Source: Tetracentron sinense
Taxonomy: Eukaryota > Streptophyta > Magnoliopsida > Trochodendrales > Trochodendraceae
Direction of reading: 5' to 3'
DNA: 64,000 nt
NCBI GenBank assembly: GCA_015143295.1
Contig: CM026557.1
Span: 40,619,965-40,683,964 of the forward strand
The notes under the pieces are model-generated. The model worked only from the letters and a program-made list of their open reading frames with translations, searched no databases and was not told where the DNA came from. Positions 45,961 through 58,638 of this stretch are shown piece by piece. The position numbers and the translations under genes are program-made. Positions within the stretch are counted from its first letter, which is position 1; each line of letters starts with the position of its first letter.

Positions 45961-48900
45961 CCTGCCATCTCTTAACTCGAAAATCAGTGAATCTTCAGAA
46001 AATGGAATTGGTCGTATTGATGCCACCTGCATGATCAAAACACTAATACTATTAATTTCACATTAACCTGCTAGAACTGAAGAATGAAGATAGTTACTAA
46101 CCTTTGTGTCACAGTTTCTGTTGAGGCCATTTAGGCTTTGTGCATCCTTCTCTAAACTAGCTGCAATATCTTCATCGACACAAATTTCATCCTTTCCATC
46201 TTTTTCTCCTGTCCGCATTTGATCTTTAACAACCATTTTTTCCATATATGGGAAACCATAGTTCTTCCATTTCCATGTTGTTTGATCCAAATACCTAAGA
46301 TAAGCTTTACCATCTGAGCCAACCAAAAACAGTTGATTACCTTCAAAACACGGGCCTGGTGAACCGTCAAATTTTACACTTTTATATGGAGTTCCATGTT
46401 CCACCCAATTCCATCCATCCAATGGATTCCAGTGATATTCAACTAGTCCACCATCTTCTGAAACCATGAAAAGAGAGCCTGTTAGTGACAGTGATGACTG
46501 TCTCTTAGCAGTTCCAGGCAATCTCGACAGAACCAAATGCGGAGACTGGAAATGTTCATGCCATAATTCGGTCACTTTGTTATACTGATATAGCCGGCCA
46601 TTCCTTCCAATAACAAAAACTATATTTGCCCTGAACCCTTCCTGATCTACTATACATGCAATTCTGGTATTCGGAGGGTTTCGGCAGTCTTTCCATTTGA
46701 ACTTTCGCAACGCAACCTACAAAATTATTGGGGTTGCCAGTCAGTCTCTAACACTCTGAAAGATCATGCTTAAGTTAGTACTTTTGTAATATATACGTGT
46801 ATATATATATGTATGTATGAATATAATTTCTTATAGTCTCTTTCTTTTTTGTCATTAGGTATACTCTTTTTAGTTTTGGCATTTCTCAACTTACCATAAA
46901 CTGAAGTAATCTTCCATTTCGGCTCACAAAGAAGAGTGCATCTTCTGCTGTAACTTTGAGAGTTTCACCAGGTATTCCATCCCATGGAGGTCCCCCAATA
47001 ACATGTCTTCCCTTTCTCATAGCAGTGCAGTTTATCCATGCTAACTCATTGCTTCTCCTTTCTCTGATAAGCAAATTCCCATGCAAGTCAACCAGAAAGA
47101 AACTTCCATTATAGTGTCCCACTACTCCTTTCATAACTGTTGAGTGCTCATGCCTCAGCCATAACCATACATTTTCAGTATGAAGATATTCAAAGGTCAA
47201 GCCATCATCTGTTATGAGCAAAAAAGATATACCTGCATGCATCACTCGCATACGGAAGTTAGTGTTGATCCAATTTTCTGTGAAATATTTTTTTTCCAAA
47301 GATTTAGCTAGGCTACTATCTGATGCACTTGGAGATAGGTAAACTTGATGTCCTTGGCTCCCCTTCCGCCTTCGTGTTGTTGATCTTGTAATTCCTGAGT
47401 CATTTGGTTCGTCTTTCATGCCTGCGATGCAATTTAACGGTCCACGTTCTTCCGTGCAATACTCTGCATTCCATCCTTCGGTTTCCGGGGAATCTAAGAC
47501 TGACCATTCGTACTTAAATGATGTTTTTCTTCGCACGTTAACCTGAGGAGTTGGGCCTGAACCTTCACCACCAATGCCCGATAAATGTAGCTCTGCGAGT
47601 CTACCATCATCGAGTGGGAACAAAATCCTGCCAACTTGAAATTGTAGCCCTGCAATACCTCTTGCAACCTTTGCATGCAGTGGATGCTTGTGACTCACCC
47701 ATTTCTCTGGACTTTGGTTACCCTGACTTGTACCTGTTTTCCCATGAAAATTTTGCATCCAAGATGCAGTTAAACTTTTGCTTTTATCCAGAAATGTAAA
47801 TAATATCTCAGAAAGAGAAGCATCTTGAAGTTAAGTGATGCGGACATCCAACATGACAAGCAGTTTTAGGTTTACCATAGGTGGAGGAAGAAGAAGGTCA
47901 TGTCACTATGGAAAGATGTTTTGGGGTATTGAACACAATGATCATTAGGAAGATCTCACATTGGGAAGGTGTGCATATGAACTGATTTAACATAGTTTTT
48001 AAAGCCTAATGGGCTGAACTTTTAGTTAGGGAGGAAACAATTTATTAGTTTTGAGTTATATTAGTCTTTTTATTAATTTGAGTATTTTAGTCTTTAAACA
48101 AGTAGGGTTTACATCTATTTAAACTTATTTTCTGCTGTAAATTTTTAGTTAATGATTTTATGAATGAAAGACAAGCTTTTGAGTATTCTCTTGTGATTGG
48201 ATTTGGTGTGGTGCCATGGGAGTATTCCCAAAGGATTCTTGGTGTGATGCCATGGGAGTGATTACCAAAGATCTATAGGTATGTTATTGATCTTCTTTTC
48301 AATTGATTCTCTTTGATTTTCTGTTTTCTCATTGAAACCCTAGATCTCTTTTCCCTTTCTTTCTCTTTAATTTTCTGTTTTCTTGATGAAGCCTTCAAAC
48401 CCAAACCCTAAATTTCTTTCCTCCTTTGTTCTTTATTGATTCCTTGATCTCTCTTGTAAGACACCTCACCCAAATCAAATTCCTAGCCTTCCCCACCTAA
48501 TTTCTTGCTGCCAACCACCCTGCAGCCCCCCTTTCTTGCTGCCAGCCACCCTGCAACCCCCCCATTACTGCAGCCACCTGCAGACTTCCCCCCAGCCCCT
48601 CCTACAGCCTGTCCTAGTGCTGCCACACCTACTGCAGCCCTTTTCCCTTGCTGCCCCTGCATCTACAGCCCTCCTGCAGCCTATTCCTTCATCCTCCAGC
48701 CCACCTTACATAACCCTTTTGCTGTACAGCCACCCTTTACCTATTTTATTGCAGTCACAATCCTTTTTTGATTCCTATAACCCTAAAACCCTAAAAACAG
48801 CCAACTCCATAACCTTAAAACCCTAAAAACAGCAAAACTCTATAGTCTTAGACCCATATTCTGTGCTCCTTTATAGCTGTTGGTTTATGTTGTTTAACCT

Positions 48901-51900
48901 AGTACTAATTGAAGTCAAAAATCACATACATGTTCCACATTATAACCGTTATTGAGCCTAAGTTGATTTTTCTTGAAATCCTCAATTGAACGAGAGAATT
49001 GGCATTGAGTAAAAGGTTAATCCCTAAGTTTATGGAAACATAGAATTCCATACAACCCTCGCGATTAACTGAGGGCCGTATTTGTATTTTTTGTGACGTG
49101 GCTTCGAATCATCATAAAATTGCATTTTTAAATTTTCTAGAATAATTATTTGTGATCAGATTGTTATTTTATAATTTTCATTATCATTGTTAATCTAATC
49201 TTGATCTCAGGCTTCTCAGCACACTAGATTTTAGGTCATTGCATAGTCCTATATCATTAAGCTGTTATTGTTCCCATTCATTTTATTGTTTTTTATTGTT
49301 AGAATTATCAGAAATACAAAAAATTATCTTGCGGGTGACAGAACTGTGAGATCAGTGCATGGAACTATGGAAGTTAATTTTGAAATTTATTGGAATTTCC
49401 AGAGATAGTAGTGGTATTATTTTAGATCCATACAGCGTTGGAAGTTGCAATGTAGTGTAACATTGTATACAAGGACAACTAAAATGGTCAGCTTAGGTAC
49501 CAACAACTGTGTTTTGGCAGGTAGTGGAATTGAAAGATGACAGTATAGTTGTTAAAGGCGTCGCCTCAGGCGCCTCAAGCAGTCACCTAGGTGACCAGGC
49601 GCTCTACTAGGCTTAGGCGGCTGGCCGCCTCAGACGTTTATTATTAAAAACTTGATATATGTAATATTATTATTGTTTAAGGATATACAAATTTATTTTA
49701 TTTGAATATGATTGTTCGGTAAACAAAAAAATATGTCATTTTATATACTTATCATGTCTTTTATAATATAATATGTTAGGATTTATATATCCAATAGAAA
49801 AAATTTGCAAATAGAAGAAGAAAGAAGAGACGAACGGTGTCAAATATGTTTCTCTTATGTTAACTTGTTCTCTATCTCAATGGGTGGACCAATTGGTCTC
49901 TCTCCCTTTGTTTATGGATGGGCCATATAGTCCCCATTTGTTTTTTTTCATAGTTGTTAAATTACAGCTATCTCAGGTGGCCCAATAACAAATTAGGAGC
50001 CTTTAAATGCCCCAAATTTCTTCTAAGACCCCCAAAACTCTCATAAGAGATACGGCATCTTCCTCTCCCCCTCTTCTTTCTCTTCTGTTCAATGTCACAT
50101 TTGACTGTCGGGCTATTTTATACTTTTTATTCAGTTTTATATTCTCCCTCCCTCCTCTCCCCTCTCCTTCCTCTCTATCTCTCTTTCCTGTTGGGTTGTC
50201 TATTTTTTATCCCGCACAATCCCTCTCTCTTTCCTCTTTCAATAGTCATTGTAGATTTAATTTTTATTCTATTTTTTTCCAACACTTGAAATCTCCATTT
50301 ATTATTCTTAGAACTGTCTCTAATGAAGGTTCTATCAAAGTGCATTTTGACAATGGTGTAATTTATATGAATATAGGGTCTCTTATAAAAGAAAATGCAT
50401 CATACATAGATCTCATATTAGGGAGAATTTTTGCTACAAAAAATTCCTCAAGCGATGCCTTGGCGTCCATGGGGTCTATCGCCTCAAGTCGCCTTGACAA
50501 CTATGGATGGCACCAAGGATAATTTATGAAGTTCTGTAAGTTGTGAAGTAGAGAAAACTCAGATGAGGGAACTAGGGATAATCTTGGTTCAAAAAATTAC
50601 TTACCTGTGTTGCATTGGTCAAATAATAGTGGTTATATAAATACATTACCACCCAAAAAGATTGATGCAGTCCAGGCTTTGATTGGGACCCACTTGAGAG
50701 GGAGCATTGATTTATGTAAGGGATAGGGAGCATTCTATGAATAATTAGTGGGAAGGAAGTAAATTGGTCTTGGAGTATGAGGAAGTGCATCGGAAATCTA
50801 GGTGGTATGCTTCCAAAGATTAATGGCATGGGAACTCATGGTGGTGGGTTTCCAAGGATTAGTTCTATGGGAAATCATGGAGGTGGATTTCAATAGTCTT
50901 TAAAAGTCCCAAGGTGCAATTAAAAAAAAAAGTTCCTAAGGTGGACTATCTTTTTTCTTTGCCTCATTGAAAGTTCAATATAAAACACCACCTAGAACTC
51001 ATAGGAGTCAACTTTTGTCTAAAAAATTTCATAGCCAAGTGCTTTTATAAGAGTTGAATGATTCCTCTTAAGTGATAGTTGAATGATTCCTCTTAGAGAA
51101 TTGGGTGATTCCTTATTGTTTAAGAATTGAGTGATTTCTCTCATTGCATATGTCTTTACTCAACCTTTTTCGTTGTGTTATCTATTGTAATCAGGATTTT
51201 TTCCCTCAAGTTTATTGTTGATTATCTTCCAGTTCCTCTTTCCTTCTCAATCTAGCAGCATGAAATTTGGTACTGAAGCAGCTTCTTTCCTTTGGTTGAA
51301 TTGCAAGTAGGATGGAGGAGATTATGTGAATTTATAATGGCTATAGAGTATCCTTACTTGCTGAGGGTTGCAGGAAACCAAGAATGGGGAATAACACCAA
51401 ATACGAAGTCATAATAAGTTGTAAATTGGGAGGTACCACCAACTTTTGATAAATATACAAATGACGAATATTTAATCATTACCAAATATCTGATTTTCAA
51501 TTTGTTGATTTTCACAGTGAACAGGTGATCAATGAATTGCTTGAAACAGGAATTGATGTGGACTTTTCTGGTTTGATGATGGAAGAATCAGATTTGAGAC
51601 CTTATTAGAACGATAGCTCTAATAGGGGGTGAGTCGGATAATGTGATTATGTCATTCCATTAATTTATGGTGATCCATTTCGGAGGTCTTTTGAAAAAGT
51701 TTTATGAAGATTAGATCTGTGGTTTGTGCTTCACTGATGAGAGACCACTTCTTTGAGATTGCAAAGGAAATAGGGAAAAAAAAAACTACAAGAAGCGGTG
51801 CGGAGTATCCTAGAAAAACGACAAATCAAAACGCAAGGGAAAATGCTTGTCAAGCCGGGGGGAAAATGATACAATGAAAAAAGATAGGCCGTTCAAGGTA

Positions 51901-54900
51901 TGTGAAAAGACTCAAGTCGGAGTATTGGACAAGTCAGAGGCTGAAAATCAAGCTCTGGTTAAAGCTACGGCAACGAACGCGAGGGTTAATTGTTTTCACG
52001 AAGAGATTGATGCAGACGAAGCCTCTTTGTTGGGACCACTTGAGAAGAAGCATCGAATTTTGCTTAGGGAACATTGAACGAATATTTAAGTGGAAGAAAA
52101 GTAGTTGGTCTTGGAGGAAAAGTCCATTGGAAAGAATGCTGGTGTCTGTCTAAGGATTAGCTTTATCTTGCAGGGGAACTCATGTTGGTGGGTTCCAAGG
52201 TCTTGAAGTCGACATCAACTTTTGTTTTGAGAACTTATATCCAAGTGCTTTTTGTAAGAATTGGGTGATTCTTATGAAATGAGAGATTAGTCGCATTGGA
52301 TAAGTGTCTTCCCATCCTTTATGGGGAATTATTTACTGTAATTGGGCCCTTTGCAGCACCATTTCCATCCACAAAGTTTATCATTGACTATTTCTCAATT
52401 CCTCTTTCCCTCCTCAGCCGAGCTGCATCAATTTAGCAGTTATTTAAATCCTAACGAACTCCTATTGGATCAATAAAGAAGACAGTGTTAACTAAGAAAA
52501 AGAAGTATCATCCTATAGTTTTAGATATAGTGAAAAATCCACAAGCTGAACATAGGAGGCGGGAAATGATCCCAGCTTTGAATTTTCACGAATGACATAG
52601 GTTCACTGTGTAGCGAGTAAGAAATAATATAGAATACAATTGGGTGTTGCTCTTTTTATTTCAAAACGTTGGTGTAGTGGTGTGAAGGTAAAGACAAGAT
52701 CTCATGAGATCTTGATGCCAAAAAAAAAAAAAAATCAGCACTGTGTGCATGATTCATGCCGTAGCATTTGCCTCCAAGAGTTAACTATGCATCCTTAGGT
52801 TTTTTTCTTACTCTTCCATTATGTTGAGAGAATTGCTCAGAAACAGTCATTTTTCTGGTATATGACCAGTGCCTTCCATGGCATCTAGTTGTCACAATGA
52901 AGGAATGTGCTATCCCAAAATAAATTCTTTAATCATCTTAACCTCAGTAAGATTCACATGAAGGAGAACAACATTCAAAGTATTTGACTAAACAAAATGA
53001 AGAATAATTTGCTACGCAATGCAGAAGGTCATAGCTCACCTGAATGTTTAGGAAGTCGATATTCAAATATTGATCCAGCACTCGTAGTAAAAAACAATGA
53101 GAAGATTTTCTCATTCAATTCCTCTTGTGAAACTGGCGTGATAGATGTTAGGTGATGATTCTGTGGATTTCCATGGACAATCCATTTCCACTTCCTTTGG
53201 TGCAGCCTCCTCTCGACCAAATAACCACCCTGCATATAATGGAAGCTTATTGCCTTCTTGTTTCCCTATAATTGGAGCCATAGGGCTCCTAAAAAATCTT
53301 TTTAGGAAATGGATAATGCAAGATAATGTGAAACTGTGTATTTGTTGTCAAGGATGATGACTGTGGATATCCAATTTTAGGAAAGAGATTGTGACCATTA
53401 TAAAAGAGAATCTGACAGTCACTAAATACTCATTGTGATAAGTTCTTTGGTTTTTATGAGGGAGTGCCAACACCAGATTTATAGAGTCTCTGTGATAGTA
53501 CGCCATTAGGTGATACAACAATTTTAGGCTGTTCAATATTTGGTGCTTATGTATTTTGCATGAATCCATATAATACAGTTAGGTCAGTATAGTACCTTAG
53601 TTAAAAGGAACAGAGACATGGAATGAGCTCCGTTGCCTTGTAAAGTACATCCTGTGGACGGTATCAAAGAAATTTCCTGCGTTGATCCTTCATTCCATAT
53701 ATGTTTCTTCCACGATGGCTTTGAGCTCCTATCGAATTCATAAAGATCTCCAGTAGAACTGCACTGCACAGTTTTATTTTAGGTGACTGACCACTTCCAA
53801 ATTGAGAAGGAAACATAGTGCCATAGAGGGGAACTGGCATGTTTTTTCATGACATCCCAGAATCTTAATGATCTTTGCGATCTTTCGCAAGCCTAATTTC
53901 ATTTAGGATCAATCAAAATTTAGATTCGAACATAATTGGTGTTTTGTAAAATAAAAGAAAATTCTCAGTTTGGTATTCATGCAAAAACCACTAGAACAGA
54001 GATTCATTAGGAGGATGATGGTAGGATAGTTGCTCACCTCACCGTAAATACTACTTCTGGTCTAATAGTAGCAGCATCAGCTATAGCTGCAACATTTGCG
54101 CCAGGGGGTCGGCCATGATTTATCCACCTATTTGACAAATACCATTCAACATAGAAGCAAACAGTAGTCTTCCCGTGAGTTAGAATCTATTTCATACTCA
54201 GATTAAAGTTTAAACATTAAGACACTAGCATCAGCTATACTGGCATCTTCTTGAATATCGAATTAGTCTTACCTCCTAGGTTCAACCTCGCTAAGTTCCA
54301 ACAATGATCCGTTCATCGTGGAGAAGTATACCCTCCTGATGGGAAATGGGCATAGTCAAGGAGGTTGTTAGCCAGGATTCAACTTGATAACTTTCCACAG
54401 TAATAAAGCTTGACTATTCACTCCCAATAAATAGACTCCCTATGAAAATCATACCATAATAACAACTGAATTAGATTGATTTACTTACTCCCCATCACGT
54501 GAAACAACCCCGGACTTGATTGGGATAGCAGAGCTTTGTTCGGTTTCCGTACTATGTCTGCTTCCCTCGGGTGTAAGTGTGAACTCAACCCAAAATGGCT
54601 GTGAGCTTTCACTCAGATGCATCTGAAAAGAATATGATAAGCAACCAGTAATTTATATATTACTTATAGTTGCATTCCCAAAGGTGATTCAGTTGCTCTT
54701 TCCAAGCAAGAGGCAATATGGGATTCTCGTTTAAACTGCATGGGTGTTTCAACCCTGCAGATCCTGGTATTAGTTTGGGTAGAGCCACCATATTAATCTA
54801 GCAGATCAGATGATCATTAGTAAAGAAGATTACTTATGGCTTTTCTAATCAAAGGTACTTTACAAGGAACAAAGGAAAATAGTAAAGAACATAAAGGTTA

Positions 54901-55688
54901 TACCAGAAATCATATGAACACTTGAAACAAAACATTAAAACATAGACAGAAAGAATGCCGAAGATGGTGACTGAATTTATGAATAATTCTAGAATCTCGC
55001 TCTCTCTACGTCAACCTTTCTAAGAATGCTTTTTATCTGATACAGGGAAAGAAGCAGTGGATGCAGGGTAGAGCAAGAATGGTTTGATTTGAGAATTTTC
55101 AAATAGAACTCTTACCTGATATAGGATCCCAGCTTCCGATAGAGCAAGAATAGTTTGATTGACAATAAAAACAGAAACTGCATGACCCGCTGATAACGGT
55201 AAATCATGGGGTGCAATTACCCACTGCAATCCATTCCAGAACCTTTCATATATGGACCCACTTTCACCCGTCACCCAAATAGATGTCTCTGACATTTTAG
55301 TAAGAGAAACTCTCCTTCTCAGAGGCAGAACCATATCAGAATTCCCATGTAATACTTCTGCATCATCATACTTCCTTTTCGAATTCTTCTTTTCTTTAGG
55401 AACATCAGATCCTCTTTCTGAGAACTCTTCCTTCTTTGTAGTCTGATCAATCGAACCCACTTTGGTACAATTTCCATTGACACAAGAAACCAAATCAAAA
55501 GGCAAATCCACTTCAACCCAACTATTGGATTGTTCTTCAAATTCCCAGAACCTATCTGTTTTCTGTTTGAATTCGGGACTGGTTTGTTGGGTCAAGTGAT
55601 CTGGGCACCATGAAGCAGAACCAAAAACAGCAAAAAAGCTCACTGACAAGAAGACCCAGATGAAAATTTTCAAATAAAACTCAAACAT
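45961..55688 (-). CDS. Uncharacterised secretory-pathway protein with beta-propeller-like repeats (3' end unresolved)
   Basis: Exons recovered, all GT-AG with consistent phase: 55688-55116, 54622-54489, 54335-54273, 54127-54038, 53758-53596, 53229-53040, 47733-46895, 46716-46102, 46026-45961; 911 codons. An N-terminal hydrophobic segment (about residues 6-24) after a Lys suggests a signal peptide or anchor. The body repeats a motif of the type W-x-x-H-G-x-P followed by a strand ending in SxxGxLYE: e.g. WINHGRPPGANVAAIADA, SSTGDLYEFD, WIVHGNPQ, SAGSIFEYR, WVEHGTPY, GRNGRLYQYN. This spacing suggests propeller blades, as in lectin-like or TECPR-type folds. I do not recognise a named function. 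The last exon ends at LIFELRDGR with a good donor, and the C-terminal exon was not found. Intron 6 is 5.3 kb and transposon-filled. Confidence 0.85.
47734..49543. other. Propeller-gene intron 6, 3' part (repeat-like)
   Basis: From about 48040 the sequence resembles the leader side of an LTR: GGTGTGGTGCCATGGGAG repeated at 48210 and 48240, TTTTCTG/TTTCTCTT tracts, then a CTGCAGCC-rich low-complexity stretch (48505-48770) that produces proline-rich open frames on the plus strand. No partner LTR was found and no host exon is recognised. Confidence 0.4.
49544..50505. mobile_element. hAT-type non-autonomous element, CATAGTT end type (962 bp)
   Basis: Ends TATAGTTGTTAAAGGCGTCG (left) and the complement of CATAGTTGTCAAGGCGACTT (right). 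Flanks GATGACAG (49536-49543) and GATGGCAC (50506-50513) agree at 6 of 8 bases, an aged hAT-size duplication. GGCGCC/CCTCAGGCG words fill both ends. The 171-codon plus-strand frame starting at 50007 lies inside it, runs out through its right end, and is not transposase-like. Confidence 0.65.
50663..51263 (+). mobile_element. Small LTR element, 5' LTR
   Basis: Starts TGATGCAG and aligns in order with 52008-52430: GGGACC(C)ACTTGAGA, TTGGTCTTGGAG, GGGAACTCATG(G/T)TGGTGGG, CAACTTTTGT, CAAGTGCTTTT, TTGGGTGATTC, AGTTTAT(T/C)(G/A)TTGA and TTCCTCTTTCC. It is followed at 51265 by TTTGGTACTGAAGCAGC, a decayed initiator-tRNA primer site. Confidence 0.6.
51264..52007 (+). mobile_element. Internal region of the small LTR element
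   Basis: About 740 bases between the two LTRs. It starts with a primer-site-like sequence and contains no reverse transcriptase, integrase or gag that I can read, so the element is non-autonomous or deleted. A purine-rich stretch (about 51860) is not adjacent to the 3' LTR. Confidence 0.5.
52008..52430 (+). mobile_element. Small LTR element, 3' LTR (423 bp)
   Basis: Begins TGATGCAG and ends CTGCATCA, perfect inverted ends of 8 bases with TG...CA as expected for an LTR. Open frames across its start (51847-52153) read into the LTR and are not genes. Confidence 0.6.
52431..53039. other. Propeller-gene intron 6, 5' part
   Basis: AT-rich intron sequence with an A run at about 52720-52735. No gene seen. 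Confidence 0.5.
53230..53595. other. Propeller-gene intron 5
   Basis: A 366-base GT-AG intron between exons 53758-53596 and 53229-53040. No other feature. Confidence 0.7.
54623..55115. other. Propeller-gene intron 1
   Basis: Donor GTAAGAG at 55115-55109, acceptor TTTTCAG at 54629-54623. Read-through past the donor gives the 31-residue tail seen in the open frame ending at 55020. Confidence 0.75.
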
Positions 55689-56065
55689 GGTAGCTATTAC
55701 AAGTTTGCTTATTATAGAGAATCAGATAATAAGGGAGAGATACACATAACAGAATCTCTGCAAGGTAAAATATCTGGATGGGGTCACAGACAGGCTTTCT
55801 TGGATTGTAGCTTTTGGGGTGAGCCCATCAAAGGGCTATAATGTTTGAATTGAAGAAAGAAGTACTCACAGGACTAACTGTCCATTTTTATAAAACTAGA
55901 TCTCAGGTGGTGGCCTCTTCATCCATGGAGGGGTCCATATTAGTAACAGAAGGAAGTTACTACAGATGCAGCTTTTTACAACATAAAAACTTTTGTAGCT
56001 CTGCCTCTCTTTTGTCAACTCTAACTGTAATTATAACAGAGGACTCTGAAACCCATTTATGGGGA
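55689..56065. other. Upstream region of the propeller gene
   Basis: Contains the presumed minus-strand promoter and leader. No element can be assigned by eye. Confidence 0.3.
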
Positions 56066-56275
56066 TCCCTCGGATTACCTCTGGCGCACGCCCGAGGCCC
56101 ACCCTCGGGCATCCATTCATCATCCGGCATTGGCCCTAAAAAGGGGAGAAGTCATTTCATTTTCTCTCCTGTCTTTTGACTTCTCCTAACTTGATATCTC
56201 TCCATTTTTTATCACCACATGGCAGATGATGAATGGACGCTCCTCTAGCATGCGCGAGAGGTAATTTGATGCCCC
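56066..56275. mobile_element. Diverged MULE-type MITE (third family member)
   Basis: Left end GGATTACCTCTGGCGCACGC and right end the complement of AATTACCTCTCGCGCATGCT correspond to the inverted ends of copies at 19936 and 58339. The interior shares GGGGAGAAGTCATTTCATTT and TTTTGACTTCTCC. Target duplication not clear. Confidence 0.5.
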
Positions 56276-58329
56276 TGAATTATGTCAGCATAAGCTTTTT
56301 TTCCTTATGCTTTCTCTTGATTGGTGCTTAGAATCTATAATGCTTTCCTTACCTAAAAACAATGACTTTGCATATGTGGTTACGGTTTCTTTCTCTCTCT
56401 AAAATTGAAAAAGAGGGAAAATTTGTGGAGAATTATTCCTCTTTTTTTTTCCTCTTCCTGATTGAAATTCCTGATTAGATATCAGCATAAGGGAAGGGTT
56501 CTCTATTCCACTGGACTCACCTAGGTAATTTTCGATGCCGGAAATCGATATGATCGGACGATAGTAACCATCCGATCTACCACATCAGACATGCACCGAT
56601 TTGATCTGATTAAGTGATCTTGACCGTTCGATCTTTGACCAAGATCTCATTAGGTGGGACCCACTAAATGGTGGGGGTGGTGTAAATGTCTAGTCAGTTG
56701 CTTTTGCAAGAGATGAGGTAAGCTGCACTGTTTTTCTATATAAAGTCATGAGATTAGATAGGGACATAAGACAAGTGGGCTTCTTACTTTATTTTGAATT
56801 AATAGAGGTAATTTATCTGATTGAAATTGGGCTTCAGATTCAGCATCTTCAAGGGCCCACAGCCGATCAATCCATGCCGATCAATGGCTAGAGTTGATTG
56901 ACTGATGAACCAGAGATGGGGTTATGTATGGACTGATGAACCAGTATGATATTTGTAGGGTGAGGGTGATAGAGTTGATTGAGGATGATGGACCTTAGGA
57001 GCATCATATGTTTACTTAATTAAAAATAAAGACACGTTGACGAACTTTGGATCGCCGAATCCAAATAAGGTGGGACCACCCAGTTGCTCATGTGATTGAT
57101 GGAAACTTGAGGAAAGAATCTTCTTTTGTTTATTACGCCCTTTACAAGATTCTAACCTCCTTATTATAAGTTGTTTTGGTATCTTCAACTATATTAACTT
57201 GAGAGCCGCTGAAAATCATAAACTTCCTTCTTTAAATTTTTGTCTGGTTATTTCTCAAAAAAAAAAAAAAAAATTTGGAAGCAACGGGTCACAGACCCAC
57301 ACGTGTCACACCTACAGTAAGACTTTAGAAACTAATTGAATTCCGAGAGTGGAGCGAGCACCCCTCTTACAAGTAGGGTTGATATCATCAAAAGTATGCC
57401 TCTTTTTAATTTTTTTAGAATGGTCTTGGACGAACAAACAACGTTTTAAAAATCAAATTATGTTCTAATTGATTTTATAATTAAAAAAACTATATTTACA
57501 TAGTCCTTCAATTGTTGGACCTCCTTTCTAATTCACTGGAACCTTTCCTTAATGTAAACTAATGACCCTTCCTTTAGAGATGCCTTTGTTCTTCCTTTCC
57601 GATCAACACTTTGATAAGCTCATAATAATAAGATCACCAACCAACGAGAGGAAGATCACTAATAAAAATCAAGGGCAGAGAGAGAAGGCCGTACGGTCAT
57701 TAAAGGAAGACCTACTTTCCCGTCACATAATTTTCTTTTATTTTTCATGTTTTCACATATTTTCTCAACAATCAAACTTAGTAATAAGGTTTCACAATTC
57801 AACCCACTTAGAACATATACTAACCGTGTGACATGTCACAAAAAAAAAGTACACTTGCCCCTTAAATTAGATAATGAAGTGTCGACACTGAGCAGGTACT
57901 AACCCAGTAATCCTACTCCCCATGTACTAACCCAGTAACCCTAACCACTATTGTATACCAAACTTGAACCTAATTAAAATAATAAAGGTTTGGTCAATTT
58001 TGTCCCATTTTCTCCCAAGTAAGCCAATCTAAGATAAGGGATTGATTTGAATTTTTTCCCATTCATGCATCATAAATGGATCAGTAGGTAGACTATCCAA
58101 ACTAAAATAAAAAAACAAAAACAAAAAATGGATCAGTAGGTATATTTTCATTTCTTGGCCACTTTTTTTTTGTATTTTCCGAACTGCAACAATTAGCACT
58201 AATACAGGATCCATATCATATAATGCATTATATTCTCACTATCATCATTAGGGGATGAAAATAGAGGAACGTTGTCTGCTGTTAGTCTTGTGATCTGACC
58301 CCAATAGACTAGAGGAAATTATTTGACGG
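56276..58329. other. Intergenic, no gene seen
   Basis: AT-rich noncoding sequence with an A run at about 57249-57272. TTTTCTCAACAATCAAACTTAG (57761-57782) resembles one end of the Tourist-like MITE at 25880. Open frames near 57562 and 58029 show nothing recognisable. Confidence 0.4.
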
Positions 58330-58338
58330 GTGTAGAAT

Positions 58339-58629
58339 GGCCTTGCTTGCCTCTGGCGAAGCCAGAAAGGGCTTATCTCGGGGTTCCATAGAATAGTGAC
58401 ATGTGGTGGAGAAGTCAAAATCATGGGGCCCATGATTTTGACTTCTCCACCTATAATAAGGCAAGTGGCGATAAGTGTGTGAAAATAAGGGTGTGAGATA
58501 TCAAATGGGGAGAAGTCAAAATTATGGGGAGAAAATGGAAAGACTTCTCCCCCATTTTTACGCCAAGTGTCGCACAATGTATGGAACCCCGAGAGCCCTT
58601 TCTGGCTTCGCCAGAGACAATCCGAGGCC
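58339..58629 (-). mobile_element. Mutator-type MITE, copy 2 (291 bp)
   Basis: Bounded by a perfect 9-bp duplication GTGTAGAAT (58330-58338 and 58630-58638). Inverted ends with CTCTGGCGAAGCCAGAAAG against CTTTCTGGCTTCGCCAGAG. It carries a perfect 20-bp-arm hairpin (58406-58425 and 58431-58450, 5-base loop). Same family as 19936-20224 in the opposite orientation. Confidence 0.85.
58406..58450. repeat. Perfect hairpin inside MULE MITE copy 2
   Basis: Arm GTGGAGAAGTCAAAATCATG, loop GGGCC, then the exact reverse complement. The corresponding hairpin in copy 1 (20113-20155) has one arm mismatch and a 3-base loop. Confidence 0.92.
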
Positions 58630-58638
58630 GTGTAGAAT

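Noticed and set aside
48505-48826. Two overlapping proline-rich open frames
   Set aside because: They come from a CTGCAGCC-type low-complexity stretch in an intron, in two frames at once, with no signal of real coding.
50007-50522. 171-codon plus-strand open frame
   Set aside because: It lies within the hAT-type element and crosses its right end; leucine/serine-rich translation of T- and C-rich DNA with no domain.
55841-56179. 112-codon plus-strand frame near the propeller gene start
   Set aside because: It runs into the MULE-type MITE and has no recognisable domain; composition is not gene-like.
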